This document shows, in pieces, positions 30,355 to 39,959 of a DNA stretch of 64,000 nt. The stretch is from Bacteroidales bacterium. Its GTDB lineage: Bacteria; Bacteroidota; Bacteroidia; Bacteroidales; PXBB01. Location: positions 1 through 64,000 of the forward strand of contig JAQVVM010000016.1 in assembly GCA_028698995.1 (NCBI GenBank), written 5' to 3'. Below the pieces are notes generated by a model. The model was not told the origin of the DNA and searched no databases. It was given only the letters and a program-made list of their open reading frames with translations. The translations under genes and the position numbers were made by a program. Numbering within the stretch: position 1 is the stretch's first letter; every line of letters starts with the position of its first letter.

Positions 30355-31497
30355 ATGGATAATTTTAAAGTTTACAACCCCACTAGTTTGTTTTTCGGCA
30401 GAAATGTTATTGAAAAACTTAACAGCTGTATTGATGAAACAGGAAAAAGAATTTTGCTTATCTATGGTCAAGGTTCCGTAAAGAAAAACGGTGTTTATGA
30501 TGCCGTAAGAAAGCAAATAGAAATGGCCGGTGCAACCGTTTTTGAATACTCCGGCATCAAATCAAATCCTGTTTACACAGATGTTGATGCTGCTGCTGAT
30601 ATGGCAAAAAAAAATAATGTTGACCTCATTATCGCTTTAGGAGGCGGCAGTGTTATTGATTCTGCAAAAATGACCGCCCTGACAGCTTGCGTCAATCATT
30701 CATCATGGGAATTTTTCATCAGAAAAACTACTGTTGAAAAAGCCTTGCCGCTCATCTGTGTTCTCACATTGGCTGCTACCGGAAGTGAAATGAACCCCTA
30801 TGCTGTGATTCAGAATGATGCTGTCGGGCAAAAATTAAGTTACGGGCATCCTTTGATTTTTCCAAAATATGCTTTCCTCGACCCATCCTACACCATCAGC
30901 GTTCCATACAATTATACAGCCTATGGAATTGCAGATGTTGTTGCCCATGCTCTCGAAGCTTATTTTGGTAAAGGACAGGCTGATCTTACAGACAACATTG
31001 TTGTTGAAATTATTAAAGAAAGCATACATAAAGGGCAGATGCTTTTAAACGACTTGAATAATTATGAATTAAGGGCAGATATAATGTTGGCCGCCACAAT
31101 GGCTCTTAATGGCATTACAATGTACGGACGGTCTTTTGGAGATTGGGGAACCCACAGTATTGGACATGTGTTATCATCATTGTACGGGCTGCCCCATGGC
31201 GCCTCTCTGACAATTGCTTTTCCTGCATGGATGAAGCTGCATAAAAACAAATTAGACAAACAAATTGCTGTCCTGGGCAAAAAAGTATTCAATTCAAATT
31301 CAGCAGAAGATACAATTTATGAATTTGAAGGCTTCTTTAAGAAAATTAAAACACCCACAAGGCTTTATGATTTTGTGCCTCAATTTGATAAAGACAATAT
31401 TATCATAGAGTTATCTAAAAATAAAGTAAATGGGAATTACCACAACATCAGTGAGAGTGATTACAAGGTTTTAGTTGAACTTATGACAGCCCATTAA
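30355..31497 (+). CDS. Iron-containing alcohol dehydrogenase (NADH-dependent butanol dehydrogenase/YqhD-like)
   Basis: IALGGGSVIDSAKMTA, GLPHGASLTIAFPAWMK, HALEAYFG; start moved from 30331 (TTG) to 30355 (ATG, MDNFKVYNPT). Confidence 0.9.
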   Translation: MDNFKVYNPTSLFFGRNVIEKLNSCIDETGKRILLIYGQGSVKKNGVYDAVRKQIEMAGATVFEYSGIKSNPVYTDVDAAADMAKKNNVDLIIALGGGSVIDSAKMTALTACVNHSSWEFFIRKTTVEKALPLICVLTLAATGSEMNPYAVIQNDAVGQKLSYGHPLIFPKYAFLDPSYTISVPYNYTAYGIADVVAHALEAYFGKGQADLTDNIVVEIIKESIHKGQMLLNDLNNYELRADIMLAATMALNGITMYGRSFGDWGTHSIGHVLSSLYGLPHGASLTIAFPAWMKLHKNKLDKQIAVLGKKVFNSNSAEDTIYEFEGFFKKIKTPTRLYDFVPQFDKDNIIIELSKNKVNGNYHNISESDYKVLVELMTAH

Positions 31498-31530
31498 AAA
31501 GCTGTTTCCTGCGTAGAACAACACAAAATA

Positions 31531-31920
31531 TTACAATGTTTTAAAAGAACCCCTGAAGTTGCAAAATTTTTTATCGCCATAGGATACCTGTACGCTGACA
31601 TCGTAAAAGTCTGATGTAGATTTGTTTTTAATATCAATCTCAAGTATGTTATTTTCAAGAGGATTGACAGGTAACTGAAATTTAATAGATTGGCAATTGA
31701 ACATCATTAATGGTTTTTCAACAGCAGCAATCATAACTGATTTAATAATATGAACAAGACATACACCCGGCAAAACAGGGTTTTCGGGAAAATGTCCCTT
31801 AAAAATATCATGATCAGGGTCTAAAGTAATAACTGCAAAAGAATTGCATCCATCTTCACTTATTTCGAGTGATTTAATATTGAACAATGTATCAATTTTC
31901 ATAATTTTATTTCCTTCCAA
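31531..31920 (-). CDS. FabZ-like hotdog protein (3-hydroxyacyl-ACP dehydratase-like)
   Basis: FKGHFPENPVLPGVCLVHIIKSVM; catalytic His kept, usual Glu position occupied by His. Confidence 0.75.
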   Translation of the reverse strand: MEGNKIMKIDTLFNIKSLEISEDGCNSFAVITLDPDHDIFKGHFPENPVLPGVCLVHIIKSVMIAAVEKPLMMFNCQSIKFQLPVNPLENNILEIDIKNKSTSDFYDVSVQVSYGDKKFCNFRGSFKTL

Positions 31921-32548
31921 AATCAGCAGGAATTTCTCCCCATGCCTTGGTTTCCCATTTTAATATTTTATTGTCGTAAGAATTATTTGTCAGCCAGTTT
32001 TCAGCTCTTAGAATAAGTTCAAATACATATTTGTTAATTGCATTTACTTCCTGTTTGGTGGCGGCTTTCTTTTGTTTAACCCACTTAATGGCAACTTTAC
32101 TATCAGAATATATCGGCAAAATGATATTTTCTTTTTTGCAAAATGCAAGTGCATGAACAAGAGCCAGAAATTCGCCAATATTATTCGTGGCACTATCAAA
32201 GGGTCCTTTTTTAAAAATGAGTTCTTTATTATATGTGTAAACGCCTTGATATTCCATTTCGCCTGTTTTCATATTACAAGCTGCATCAACAGAAATGCTC
32301 TTTAAAATGGGATCGCTGTAAAGCTCAAACAATGCATCTTGTTTCCCTTCATTAACACTATGCTGATTTTTAATAAAGCATGCATGGCCTTCCAAAAAGG
32401 CCTTCTCTGCTATCTGCTTGTTTTCAAAACTTTTAAATAAAGCATCGGGAAATCCCTTCACTGCTTTTTCACATAAAGCCCATGAGTCAAAAATACCAGT
32501 TTTATGTCCTTTCCAAACAACATAAAATTTCTTTTTTAATTTACCCAT
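31907..32548 (-). CDS. Ribonuclease H with N-terminal viroplasmin-like domain
   Basis: KFYVVWKGHKTGIFDSWALCEKAVKGFPDALFKSF plus RNase H fold (DAACN…GEF…YSDSKVAIKWV). Confidence 0.88.
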   Translation of the reverse strand: MGKLKKKFYVVWKGHKTGIFDSWALCEKAVKGFPDALFKSFENKQIAEKAFLEGHACFIKNQHSVNEGKQDALFELYSDPILKSISVDAACNMKTGEMEYQGVYTYNKELIFKKGPFDSATNNIGEFLALVHALAFCKKENIILPIYSDSKVAIKWVKQKKAATKQEVNAINKYVFELILRAENWLTNNSYDNKILKWETKAWGEIPADFGRK

Positions 32549-32561
32549 TGCATGAAGAACA

Positions 32562-33461
32562 TTAACTTAATCGGATTTTTCTGCCTATACGCAAAATGGT
32601 TGTGCTTTTCATATTGTTTAAACGGCATAGGGCTCTTACGGATGTTCCATTTCTGCGAGCTATTGTAGAAAGAGTGTCTCCGCTTCGAATCGTATAATAA
32701 TGTACTTTTCGAGCTTCTACAAGGTATTCAAAATGTTTTTGTTCAAGGAATAAGGTATCTTGTTTTAAACAAAACGAACCAAAATCAATAATATCATTTG
32801 GGTTTATGGGTTCTCCGAAATACCTTACTTCAAAATGAAGATGACTGCCATAAGAGCGTCCTGTATTGCCACCCAAACCTAAAACTTCACCTGACCGCAC
32901 AGGTGTGTTTGGTTCAACAAATTTTTGTGATAAATGTGCATACAAGGTTTCAAGCCCATTGAAGTGTCTCACAACAACTACATGACCGTAAGATCTACTA
33001 TAAGTAGATATCCTTACAATACCATCAAATGCATTATAAACACTATCTCCTGTATAAAGCTTTACATCCACGCCATAATGGTATCTGCTTCTTCTGAAGC
33101 CAAATTGTGAAGTCACATTTCCGCAAAAGGGATGGGAATAACAACACATATTTTCATTATCGTTAAGAACGAGAATTGTTGTATCTTCTTTCTTTGTAAA
33201 ATCATATCTTCTGATATGAATTGTATCATTACACCATCCAAACCTAAACAAAGTATCGGAATGAAGAAAAAGAAGTGATGTGTCTTCGAGGTTAAAAATG
33301 GATGAAAAAGAAACTCCTTTTAAAAAGTCGGAGCTTTCAGAATAAAATTCCTCTTCAACATCTCCTCCTTCTTCAAGAATTTCTTCTTGAGAAAACAAGA
33401 TGTTTGGAATAATTTGAAGAAAAAGAAAAAAAAGAAAAGAAATAAATAAACGCTTTTGCAT
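32562..33461 (-). CDS. M23 family metallopeptidase with C-terminal LysM domain
   Basis: GFRRSRYHYGVDVKLYTGD, YGSHLHFEVRY; LysM YTIRSGDTLSTIARRNGTSVRALCRLN. Confidence 0.93.
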   Translation of the reverse strand: MQKRLFISFLFFLFLQIIPNILFSQEEILEEGGDVEEEFYSESSDFLKGVSFSSIFNLEDTSLLFLHSDTLFRFGWCNDTIHIRRYDFTKKEDTTILVLNDNENMCCYSHPFCGNVTSQFGFRRSRYHYGVDVKLYTGDSVYNAFDGIVRISTYSRSYGHVVVVRHFNGLETLYAHLSQKFVEPNTPVRSGEVLGLGGNTGRSYGSHLHFEVRYFGEPINPNDIIDFGSFCLKQDTLFLEQKHFEYLVEARKVHYYTIRSGDTLSTIARRNGTSVRALCRLNNMKSTTILRIGRKIRLS

Positions 33462-33487
33462 AATTTGATTTAAAGTAAAACAAGCTA

Positions 33488-33519
33488 CAAAAATATTAAA
33501 ATTGTTTTAGAACTGCAAA
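33488..33519 (-). promoter_or_regulatory. Bipartite promoter (minus strand TTTG-N20-TATTTTTG)
   Basis: On + strand CAAAAATA 33488-33495 and CAAA 33516-33519, 20 bp apart, upstream of M23 gene. Confidence 0.6.
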
Positions 33520-33572
33520 AACATGGAAAGCTTTATTAGAATTGTTATAAAAAATTTTAACTAAACATTTTT

Positions 33573-34043
33573 TTAATTATGGTATGGAATATTTTTAATG
33601 ATTGTGAAAGCTCTATATAACTGCTCAGTAAGAAAAAGCCTTACCATCTGATGTGTAAAAGTCATTTGCGACAACGCAATTTTTTCTTTATACAAATTAT
33701 GAATATTTTCAGAAAATCCATACGCCCCTCCAATGACAAGAGTAAGTGTTTTACAGCCCGAATTTTGTTTTTTCTCAACATATCGGCTGAATTCAGTAGA
33801 ATTAAATAAAAGCCCTTTTTCGTCAAGCAAAACAACATGAGTGTGCTGATATAATATTTTCAAAAGCAATTCTTCTTCTTTTTTTAATAAAAACTCTTTA
33901 TTGTTTGTACTGGAATTTTTTACTTCAGGAAGCTCTATAATATTTATACCACAAAAATGTTTAATTCTACTTAGATATAAGGAGATACCTTCTTTGACAA
34001 ACGCATCCGTTGTCTTACCAATACATATGATATTAATATTCAT
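33573..34043 (-). CDS. rlmH: 23S rRNA (pseudouridine1915-N3)-methyltransferase RlmH
   Basis: SPOUT/RlmH pattern: LDEKGLLFNSTEFSRYVE, LVIGGAYGFSENI, ALSQMTFTHQMVRLFLTEQLYRAFTIIKNIPYHN. Confidence 0.95.
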   Translation of the reverse strand: MNINIICIGKTTDAFVKEGISLYLSRIKHFCGINIIELPEVKNSSTNNKEFLLKKEEELLLKILYQHTHVVLLDEKGLLFNSTEFSRYVEKKQNSGCKTLTLVIGGAYGFSENIHNLYKEKIALSQMTFTHQMVRLFLTEQLYRAFTIIKNIPYHN

Positions 34044-34112
34044 ACATATAAATTATTATTGATATTAACAAAAATTGAGAATGTTTAACGTTGCAAAATA
34101 ATAAAAAAATTA

Positions 34113-34120
34113 TAGATTTG
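34113..34120 (+). promoter_or_regulatory. -7 element TAGATTTG (GTTG 19 bp upstream)
   Basis: Consensus match upstream of DUF4783 gene. Confidence 0.5.
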
Positions 34121-34200
34121 CCAATATTAATTTTGGCTTAGTTATTGAGCTTTTCCCTTTGCAAACAGTAAATATACATGATATTACAAAACAAATTAAG

Positions 34201-34599
34201 ATGAAAACAGTAATAAAGTTAATTCTTCCACTTATATTTTTCAGCACAATTTCAATTAGTTTTTCACAGGAAGATGTGTCTTCAAAGGTTATTACTGCTA
34301 TCAGGGCGGGTAACGCAAGGGCACTTTCAGGTCATTTTCATGCTACAATTGATTTAACGTTATCAGACAACGATGGTACTTACAGTAAATCGCAAGCAGA
34401 GATGATTGTAAAGGATTTTTTTGAAAAAAACCCTCCTGCAAGTTTTTCCGTTAGCCACCAAGGCTCATCACGTGATGAATCTCATTTTTATATAGGCACT
34501 TATGTTTCGAGAACACAAGATCAGTTCAGAATCTATTTCCTCTTAAAGTCTTTTTCAGATAAATTGTTAATACAACAATTACAAATACTGTCTCAATAG
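34201..34599 (+). CDS. DUF4783-like secreted protein
   Basis: Signal peptide from ATG 34201 (MKTVIKLILP…SFSQ); IRAGNARALSGHF…; ORF track start 34159 is a TTG. Confidence 0.75.
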   Translation: MKTVIKLILPLIFFSTISISFSQEDVSSKVITAIRAGNARALSGHFHATIDLTLSDNDGTYSKSQAEMIVKDFFEKNPPASFSVSHQGSSRDESHFYIGTYVSRTQDQFRIYFLLKSFSDKLLIQQLQILSQ

Positions 34600-34688
34600 G
34601 CTCTACCGACAAATTCTCTTCATAACAAAAAAATAACATTTGTTTTAAAAAAACCTTAATTTTGCAATTTGACTTGCATCATTAATCA

Positions 34689-35486
34689 ATGATTATAAAT
34701 AAACTTATGTTAATACATTTTAATTTCAGGCAAATTCTGTTTTGTATTTTAATAATTTTTTTTTCAATAGCTCTTTCATCTTGCACACCCAGAAAAAAAT
34801 TACTTTATCTTCAAGGGCTTGAAAGCAGCCAGGAAAATAACATTCCCAACGTTTTAAGCAAATACAAACTAAGACAAGGGGATATGCTATATGTAAAAGT
34901 CCAGACAATGGATGATAAGACTTTCAAATTATTTAACTCCGACTGGCAAAATGGAAACTCAACGTCTGAGCTTTCACTTTTTGTAGAAAGTTATATTGTT
35001 GATGAAAGTGGAAGCATAGAATTACCTATTGCAGGAAAAATCAATGTTGCAGGTTTAAATTTAATTGAGGCTCAAAATCAAATTCAGGACAGCATTGAAG
35101 GATATCTCGTTGATGCAAGTGTTGTAGTAAAACTCATTAATTATAAAGTTACAGTTTTAGGAGAAGTAACCCGACCGGGAACATTTAAAGTTTATGACAC
35201 ACACATTAATTTACTCGAAGCTCTCAGTATGGCAGGAGATCTTACAGTATTTGGAAATAGGGAGAATATTAAAGTATTAAGAAAGTCCGATAACAATAAA
35301 ATTGAAGTACTTGATATTACTAAGGCCAATGTTATTAATTCCGATTTTTTTTATCTTATGCCTTATGACGTGGTTTATGTAGAGCCTCTGAAAGCAAAAT
35401 CATTAGGATTTAAAGAGTTTCCTTTCACAATACTTTTTTCCAGCATCACAACAGTAATAGTTCTCATTAATTTTTTTACTAAATAA
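34689..35486 (+). CDS. Polysaccharide export protein (Wza-like, SLBB)
   Basis: Lipobox ALSSC; YKLRQGDMLYVKV…GSIELPIAGKINVAGLNLIEAQNQI; VTVLGEVTRPGTFKV. Confidence 0.9.
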   Translation: MIINKLMLIHFNFRQILFCILIIFFSIALSSCTPRKKLLYLQGLESSQENNIPNVLSKYKLRQGDMLYVKVQTMDDKTFKLFNSDWQNGNSTSELSLFVESYIVDESGSIELPIAGKINVAGLNLIEAQNQIQDSIEGYLVDASVVVKLINYKVTVLGEVTRPGTFKVYDTHINLLEALSMAGDLTVFGNRENIKVLRKSDNNKIEVLDITKANVINSDFFYLMPYDVVYVEPLKAKSLGFKEFPFTILFSSITTVIVLINFFTK

Positions 35487-35497
35487 ACAATTATAAG

Positions 35498-37978
35498 GTG
35501 ACAAATAATTTTGACAATAATAGTGTTTTTGAAAAAGAAGAAAATGTTGATATTAAATATTATATCTTCAAATTCATAAGTTATTGGTATTATTTTCTTA
35601 TCTGCATACTTTTGTCTTTAATAGTAGCCTACGCTATAAACAAATACTCCTCAACAATATATAGGGGAAAGGTAACGATATTAGTAAAAGATGATGAAAG
35701 ATGGAATCTCGGAGGTCAAAATTTTCTTGAAAGTTTGGACATGTTTAAATCAAAAAAGAATTTTAACAATGAACTCAAAGTTTTAAGTTCTTTTTCTCTC
35801 ACGGAGCGAACCTTGAATAAACTTGACTTTTTAATAACTTATAATAAAAAAGGGAAATTCAGATATAAGGAAATTTATGGTAAGTCACCATTCTCAGTAG
35901 TCATTGATTCTAACCACAATCAAATAATCGGACATCCCTTTCTAATTGAAATAATAAACAGGGACAAATACCGACTTAAGATTGAAAAAGAAAAGAATTT
36001 AAGTGTTATTAATCTTAGAAATAAAGATTTTATTGAACTTGCAGACATTAAAAAAACAGTTAATCAAGAATTATTTTTTGGGCAAGAATATGAAACAGAA
36101 TTTTTTAGTTTTAAAGTTTTTCTGAATGAGTTATTTACTGAACAAGATTTAAATGAAGACTTTAGCTTTATCATTAACAACCCAAACTCTTTACTCAGAT
36201 TTTATAATTCAAACACAGAGGTAAAAGCTATCGATCCCAGAGGTGGTGCAACTGTAGTTGAAGTGATTTTCTCACATTCCAGCCCCTTGAAAATAATTAA
36301 TTACTTAAATACTCTGGCAAGCGAGTATATCAACATAGATCTCGATGATAAAAATTTAAGAGCCGATAACACGGTAAATTTTATCAATAATCAGCTATAT
36401 GAGGTTCGCGATTCATTATATGTTGACGAAAACCGTTTGTTAAATTTCCGAACAGAAAACAATATCATGGATGTAGCCATGCAAACAACAATTTTGTTTA
36501 CGCAGCTTCAGGAGTATGATAAGGTGAGGGCTCAGGAAGATATGAAATTAAAGTACTATAAGTACTTATATGAATATCTGCACAGCCATTCGGATTATAA
36601 TGATGTTCTTGCCCCATCAACAATGGATATCAATGATGTAAATTTAAATGGTCTTGTTGCCCAGTTGAGTGATCTCTCAAAAGAAAGACACATGTTGACA
36701 ATGAGTTCCACATCAAGAAACCCTTATATAACAGTTTTAGAAGGCCAGATTGAGAATACAAAACAAGCCATTCTGGAAAATGTTAACAATATCGTTAATC
36801 TTACAGAATTAAAGATGCGTGAAATTGAGGGAAAATATCAGGAACTTGAAACTCAGATAAGCAGATTACCGCAAAGAGAAAAAGAATATGTGGGCATCAT
36901 TCGAAAATTTTCTGTTAGTGAAGAAATGTACAATTTTCTGTTACAAAAACGAGCCGAGTCGGCCATAGCAAAAGCATCTATATTACCAGATCATAAAATC
37001 CTTGATAAAACTGTATTGGAAAAAGGAGGACAGCCAATCTCCCCCAGAAAAAAATTAAATTATATCATATCGCTCATTCTTGGCCTATTTATTCCAGCTT
37101 TTATCATTTTGATAATTGATTTCTTTAACAATAAAATAACTGATAAACAAGACATTGAATCGAGGACAAATGTTCCAATACTTGGTGTAATCACTCAAAG
37201 TGATCTTGGTATTACAAAAGTTGTGGCTGAAAAACCGAAATCAATTATTGCAGAATCATTCAGGGCCATAAGAATTAACTTACAATTTTTCCTTAAGGAA
37301 GAGAAAAAAAATGTAATAGCAGTTACATCTACCATTTCAGGGGAAGGGAAAACATTTTGTTCCATAAATATTGCTTCTACTTTTGCTTTAGCTAACAATA
37401 AGGTAATAATTCTCGGTTGTGATTTAAGGAAACCAAGAATTTACAATGATTTTGATGTTACTAATAATATTGGAATTTCAACATATCTTATAGGTAAAAG
37501 CCTCTTAGAGGATATAATAATAAAAACAAATGTCCCCAATCTTGATATAATTACCTCAGGGCCTGTTCCTCCAAATCCCGCAGAACTTTTAGAGACAAAG
37601 AAAATGTCGGACTTGTTGCAATATTTAAAAACTATTTATGATTATGTAATCATTGATACCCCCCCTGTTGGCTTTGTGGCTGATGCTTTTGTAATGACAA
37701 AAGACATAGATGCTTATGTTTTCGTTATGCGTCAGAAAATGACCTTAAAAAAAGCAGTTGAAAATTTAAATGCCATAAAACAAAACATTGAAATTCCAAA
37801 CCTTAGCATTTTGTTAAATGGTGTTTCTTTCGAATTTTCAAAATACGGATATGCCGGTTATGGATACGGTTATGGCTATGGCTATGGGTATGGGTATTAT
37901 GAGGACGATGAACACAAGAACGATAGCAATAAAAAGAAAAAGAAAAGAAGTTTAATTAATAGACTTTATCGCACCTAA
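35498..37978 (+). CDS. Polysaccharide biosynthesis tyrosine autokinase (Wzc/BY-kinase), GTG start
   Basis: Wzz domain, VTSTISGEGKTFCSINIA Walker A, DTPPVGFVADA, tyrosine cluster GYGYGYGYGYGYGYYEDD. Confidence 0.92.
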   Translation: MTNNFDNNSVFEKEENVDIKYYIFKFISYWYYFLICILLSLIVAYAINKYSSTIYRGKVTILVKDDERWNLGGQNFLESLDMFKSKKNFNNELKVLSSFSLTERTLNKLDFLITYNKKGKFRYKEIYGKSPFSVVIDSNHNQIIGHPFLIEIINRDKYRLKIEKEKNLSVINLRNKDFIELADIKKTVNQELFFGQEYETEFFSFKVFLNELFTEQDLNEDFSFIINNPNSLLRFYNSNTEVKAIDPRGGATVVEVIFSHSSPLKIINYLNTLASEYINIDLDDKNLRADNTVNFINNQLYEVRDSLYVDENRLLNFRTENNIMDVAMQTTILFTQLQEYDKVRAQEDMKLKYYKYLYEYLHSHSDYNDVLAPSTMDINDVNLNGLVAQLSDLSKERHMLTMSSTSRNPYITVLEGQIENTKQAILENVNNIVNLTELKMREIEGKYQELETQISRLPQREKEYVGIIRKFSVSEEMYNFLLQKRAESAIAKASILPDHKILDKTVLEKGGQPISPRKKLNYIISLILGLFIPAFIILIIDFFNNKITDKQDIESRTNVPILGVITQSDLGITKVVAEKPKSIIAESFRAIRINLQFFLKEEKKNVIAVTSTISGEGKTFCSINIASTFALANNKVIILGCDLRKPRIYNDFDVTNNIGISTYLIGKSLLEDIIIKTNVPNLDIITSGPVPPNPAELLETKKMSDLLQYLKTIYDYVIIDTPPVGFVADAFVMTKDIDAYVFVMRQKMTLKKAVENLNAIKQNIEIPNLSILLNGVSFEFSKYGYAGYGYGYGYGYGYGYYEDDEHKNDSNKKKKKRSLINRLYRT

Positions 37979-38011
37979 TTTCTTCTCAAGATTTTTTCAC
38001 TACTCTATTTT

Positions 38012-39106
38012 ATGAAAAAGAGTTCCGGTTCGAAATTTATACCATTATCCGACTGGCTGGGAGATATTAAGAAACCAGTTGTTATTGCAGGTCCGTGCAG
38101 TGCCGAAAGTGAAGAGCAAGTTTTTAAAACAGCCAAAGCTTTGGCCAAAATTCCAGGTGTGAAAATCTTCAGGTCTGGTGTATGGAAACCAAGAACCAGT
38201 CCCCATTCATTTAAAGGACATGGTGTTGAGGCCTTAAAATGGTTACAAAATGTAAAAAGAGAAACCGGTCTATTAACTGCTGTTGAAGTAGCTTCTCCAA
38301 AACATGTCGAACTTTGTTTAAAATTCAATATAGATATTATCTGGGTTGGTGCAAGAACAACGGTAAGTCCTTTTTCAATAGAAGAATTGACAAGGTCACT
38401 TGAAGGAATTGATATACCGGTTATGGTAAAAAATCCATTAAATCCTGATCTGGAATTATGGGCAGGAGCCATTGAAAGATTTTTTATATCGGGGCATAAA
38501 AAAATTATTGCCATTCACAGGGGGTTTCACACCTATGAAAAAACACCATACCGCAACAATCCTATCTGGGAAATTCCCATAGAACTTAAACGGCGTTATC
38601 CGCAATTGCCTTTTTTCTGTGATCCCAGTCATATTACCGGAAATCCTGATTTTATTGAAGATATTTCCCAAAAAGCACTTAATCTAGATATGTGCGGTTT
38701 GATGATTGAAACACATATAAATCCGGACAGTGCTATTTCAGATGCTTTTCAACAAATTACACCTGCTCGGTTAAAAATTCTGTTAAAAAAACTTTCGATA
38801 CCTCAGAAAAACGAAGATTTTAAAATTGTCAAGCAACTTGAAGACTTACGGAATGGAATTGATATTGTAGATAATCAAATTTTGAACTTATTGAAACAAA
38901 GAATGGACATAGTCGAAAAGATTGGTCTCTACAAGAAAGAACACAAAATCACTGTTTTACAAATTAAAAGATGGAATAGTATTATCAATGAAAGACTGAC
39001 TTTAGCTGAGAAACTTGGATTAAACAAAGACTATATTGAAAAAATGCTTAAAATTTTGCATGAAGCATCAATCCTTCTACAACATCAGATAATTAACAAG
39101 AAATAA
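38012..39106 (+). CDS. Bifunctional DAHP synthase / chorismate mutase (type II)
   Basis: VVIAGPCSAESEEQV, WKPRTSPHSFKGHG, CDPSHITG; C-terminal chorismate mutase domain LRNGIDIVDNQILNLLKQRMDIVEKIG. Confidence 0.95.
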   Translation: MKKSSGSKFIPLSDWLGDIKKPVVIAGPCSAESEEQVFKTAKALAKIPGVKIFRSGVWKPRTSPHSFKGHGVEALKWLQNVKRETGLLTAVEVASPKHVELCLKFNIDIIWVGARTTVSPFSIEELTRSLEGIDIPVMVKNPLNPDLELWAGAIERFFISGHKKIIAIHRGFHTYEKTPYRNNPIWEIPIELKRRYPQLPFFCDPSHITGNPDFIEDISQKALNLDMCGLMIETHINPDSAISDAFQQITPARLKILLKKLSIPQKNEDFKIVKQLEDLRNGIDIVDNQILNLLKQRMDIVEKIGLYKKEHKITVLQIKRWNSIINERLTLAEKLGLNKDYIEKMLKILHEASILLQHQIINKK

Positions 39107-39139
39107 AAATAATCTGTAATTTTACAAAAAATATTTTTA

Positions 39140-39370
39140 ATGCTTCAACACGAAAAAAACGCTTCATATAAACGCATAAAGGTATATTATACTTTTAAAA
39201 TTACCTCTGAGGAACACCGACAGCTTAAATCTTTTATTAAAGAACACAAGCTGCCATGTAAAAAAAGATATAAAATCAACTTCAAAATTAACACTAATGT
39301 TATAATTGCCTTAGCTTTGGCGATTATATTAATCATTCTTATAATTTTATTTACAAAGATGTTCTTATAA
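39140..39370 (+). CDS. Small C-tail-anchored membrane protein
   Basis: 76 aa with C-terminal TM; co-directional with upstream gene. Confidence 0.5.
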   Translation: MLQHEKNASYKRIKVYYTFKITSEEHRQLKSFIKEHKLPCKKRYKINFKINTNVIIALALAIILIILIILFTKMFL

Positions 39371-39387
39371 TTTATTTTCACCGAACT

Positions 39388-39813
39388 TTATTCCCAAACC
39401 ATTTTATAGTGTACTATACCGGCTTCAATAAAGGCATCACCCTCAATTTTAAACCCATGGCGTTTATAAAAATTTACAGCTTTATCTTGTGAGTGAAGAT
39501 AAATTGGTTGATTATTTTTTAGAACATCTGCCATCACAGCTTTTAATAAATGAACGCCCAAGCCTTGATTGCGAAAAAGCTTCAACATGGCAAAACGTTC
39601 CAATTTAATCCCCGCAGAAGTATTTCTCCACCGGGCTGTAGCTATTGCTTTTTTGTTATAGAATAGCAAATAATGCTTTGCATCTTTGTCTTTTCCATCA
39701 TACTCTAATTTAATATCAACATGCTGTTCCTCAACAAAAACTTCTTTTCTTATAGCAGATGACAAAGCAATCAATGCTTTATCGTCAAAATTAAAACTAA
39801 CAACTTCAGTCAT
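39388..39813 (-). CDS. GNAT family N-acetyltransferase
   Basis: KLERFAMLKLFRNQGLGVHLLKAVM; FYKRHGFKIEGDAFIEAGIVHYKM. Confidence 0.9.
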   Translation of the reverse strand: MTEVVSFNFDDKALIALSSAIRKEVFVEEQHVDIKLEYDGKDKDAKHYLLFYNKKAIATARWRNTSAGIKLERFAMLKLFRNQGLGVHLLKAVMADVLKNNQPIYLHSQDKAVNFYKRHGFKIEGDAFIEAGIVHYKMVWE

Positions 39814-39959
39814 ATTTACTTACTCCCTTTTGAACAAAGATAATTCAAATTATTTTTTCAGCTTTATTTAATGTCAATTTGAATATATTTAAAAAATCAT
39901 GTATTCATTTCCAATAATTTTTAGGTACTTTTACAAACATAAATTTAAAAAAATAAATC

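Noticed and set aside
37855-37900. Tyr-Gly run as a sequencing or assembly slip
   Set aside because: Frame is maintained to a plausible stop, and C-terminal tyrosine clusters are a known feature of BY-kinases
38005-38514. 169-aa antisense ORF opposite the DAHP synthase gene
   Set aside because: Sense strand encodes a clear conserved enzyme; no start-region signals for the antisense frame
38012-39106. DAHP synthase-chorismate mutase fusion as a novelty
   Set aside because: This fusion is an established arrangement in Bacteroidota
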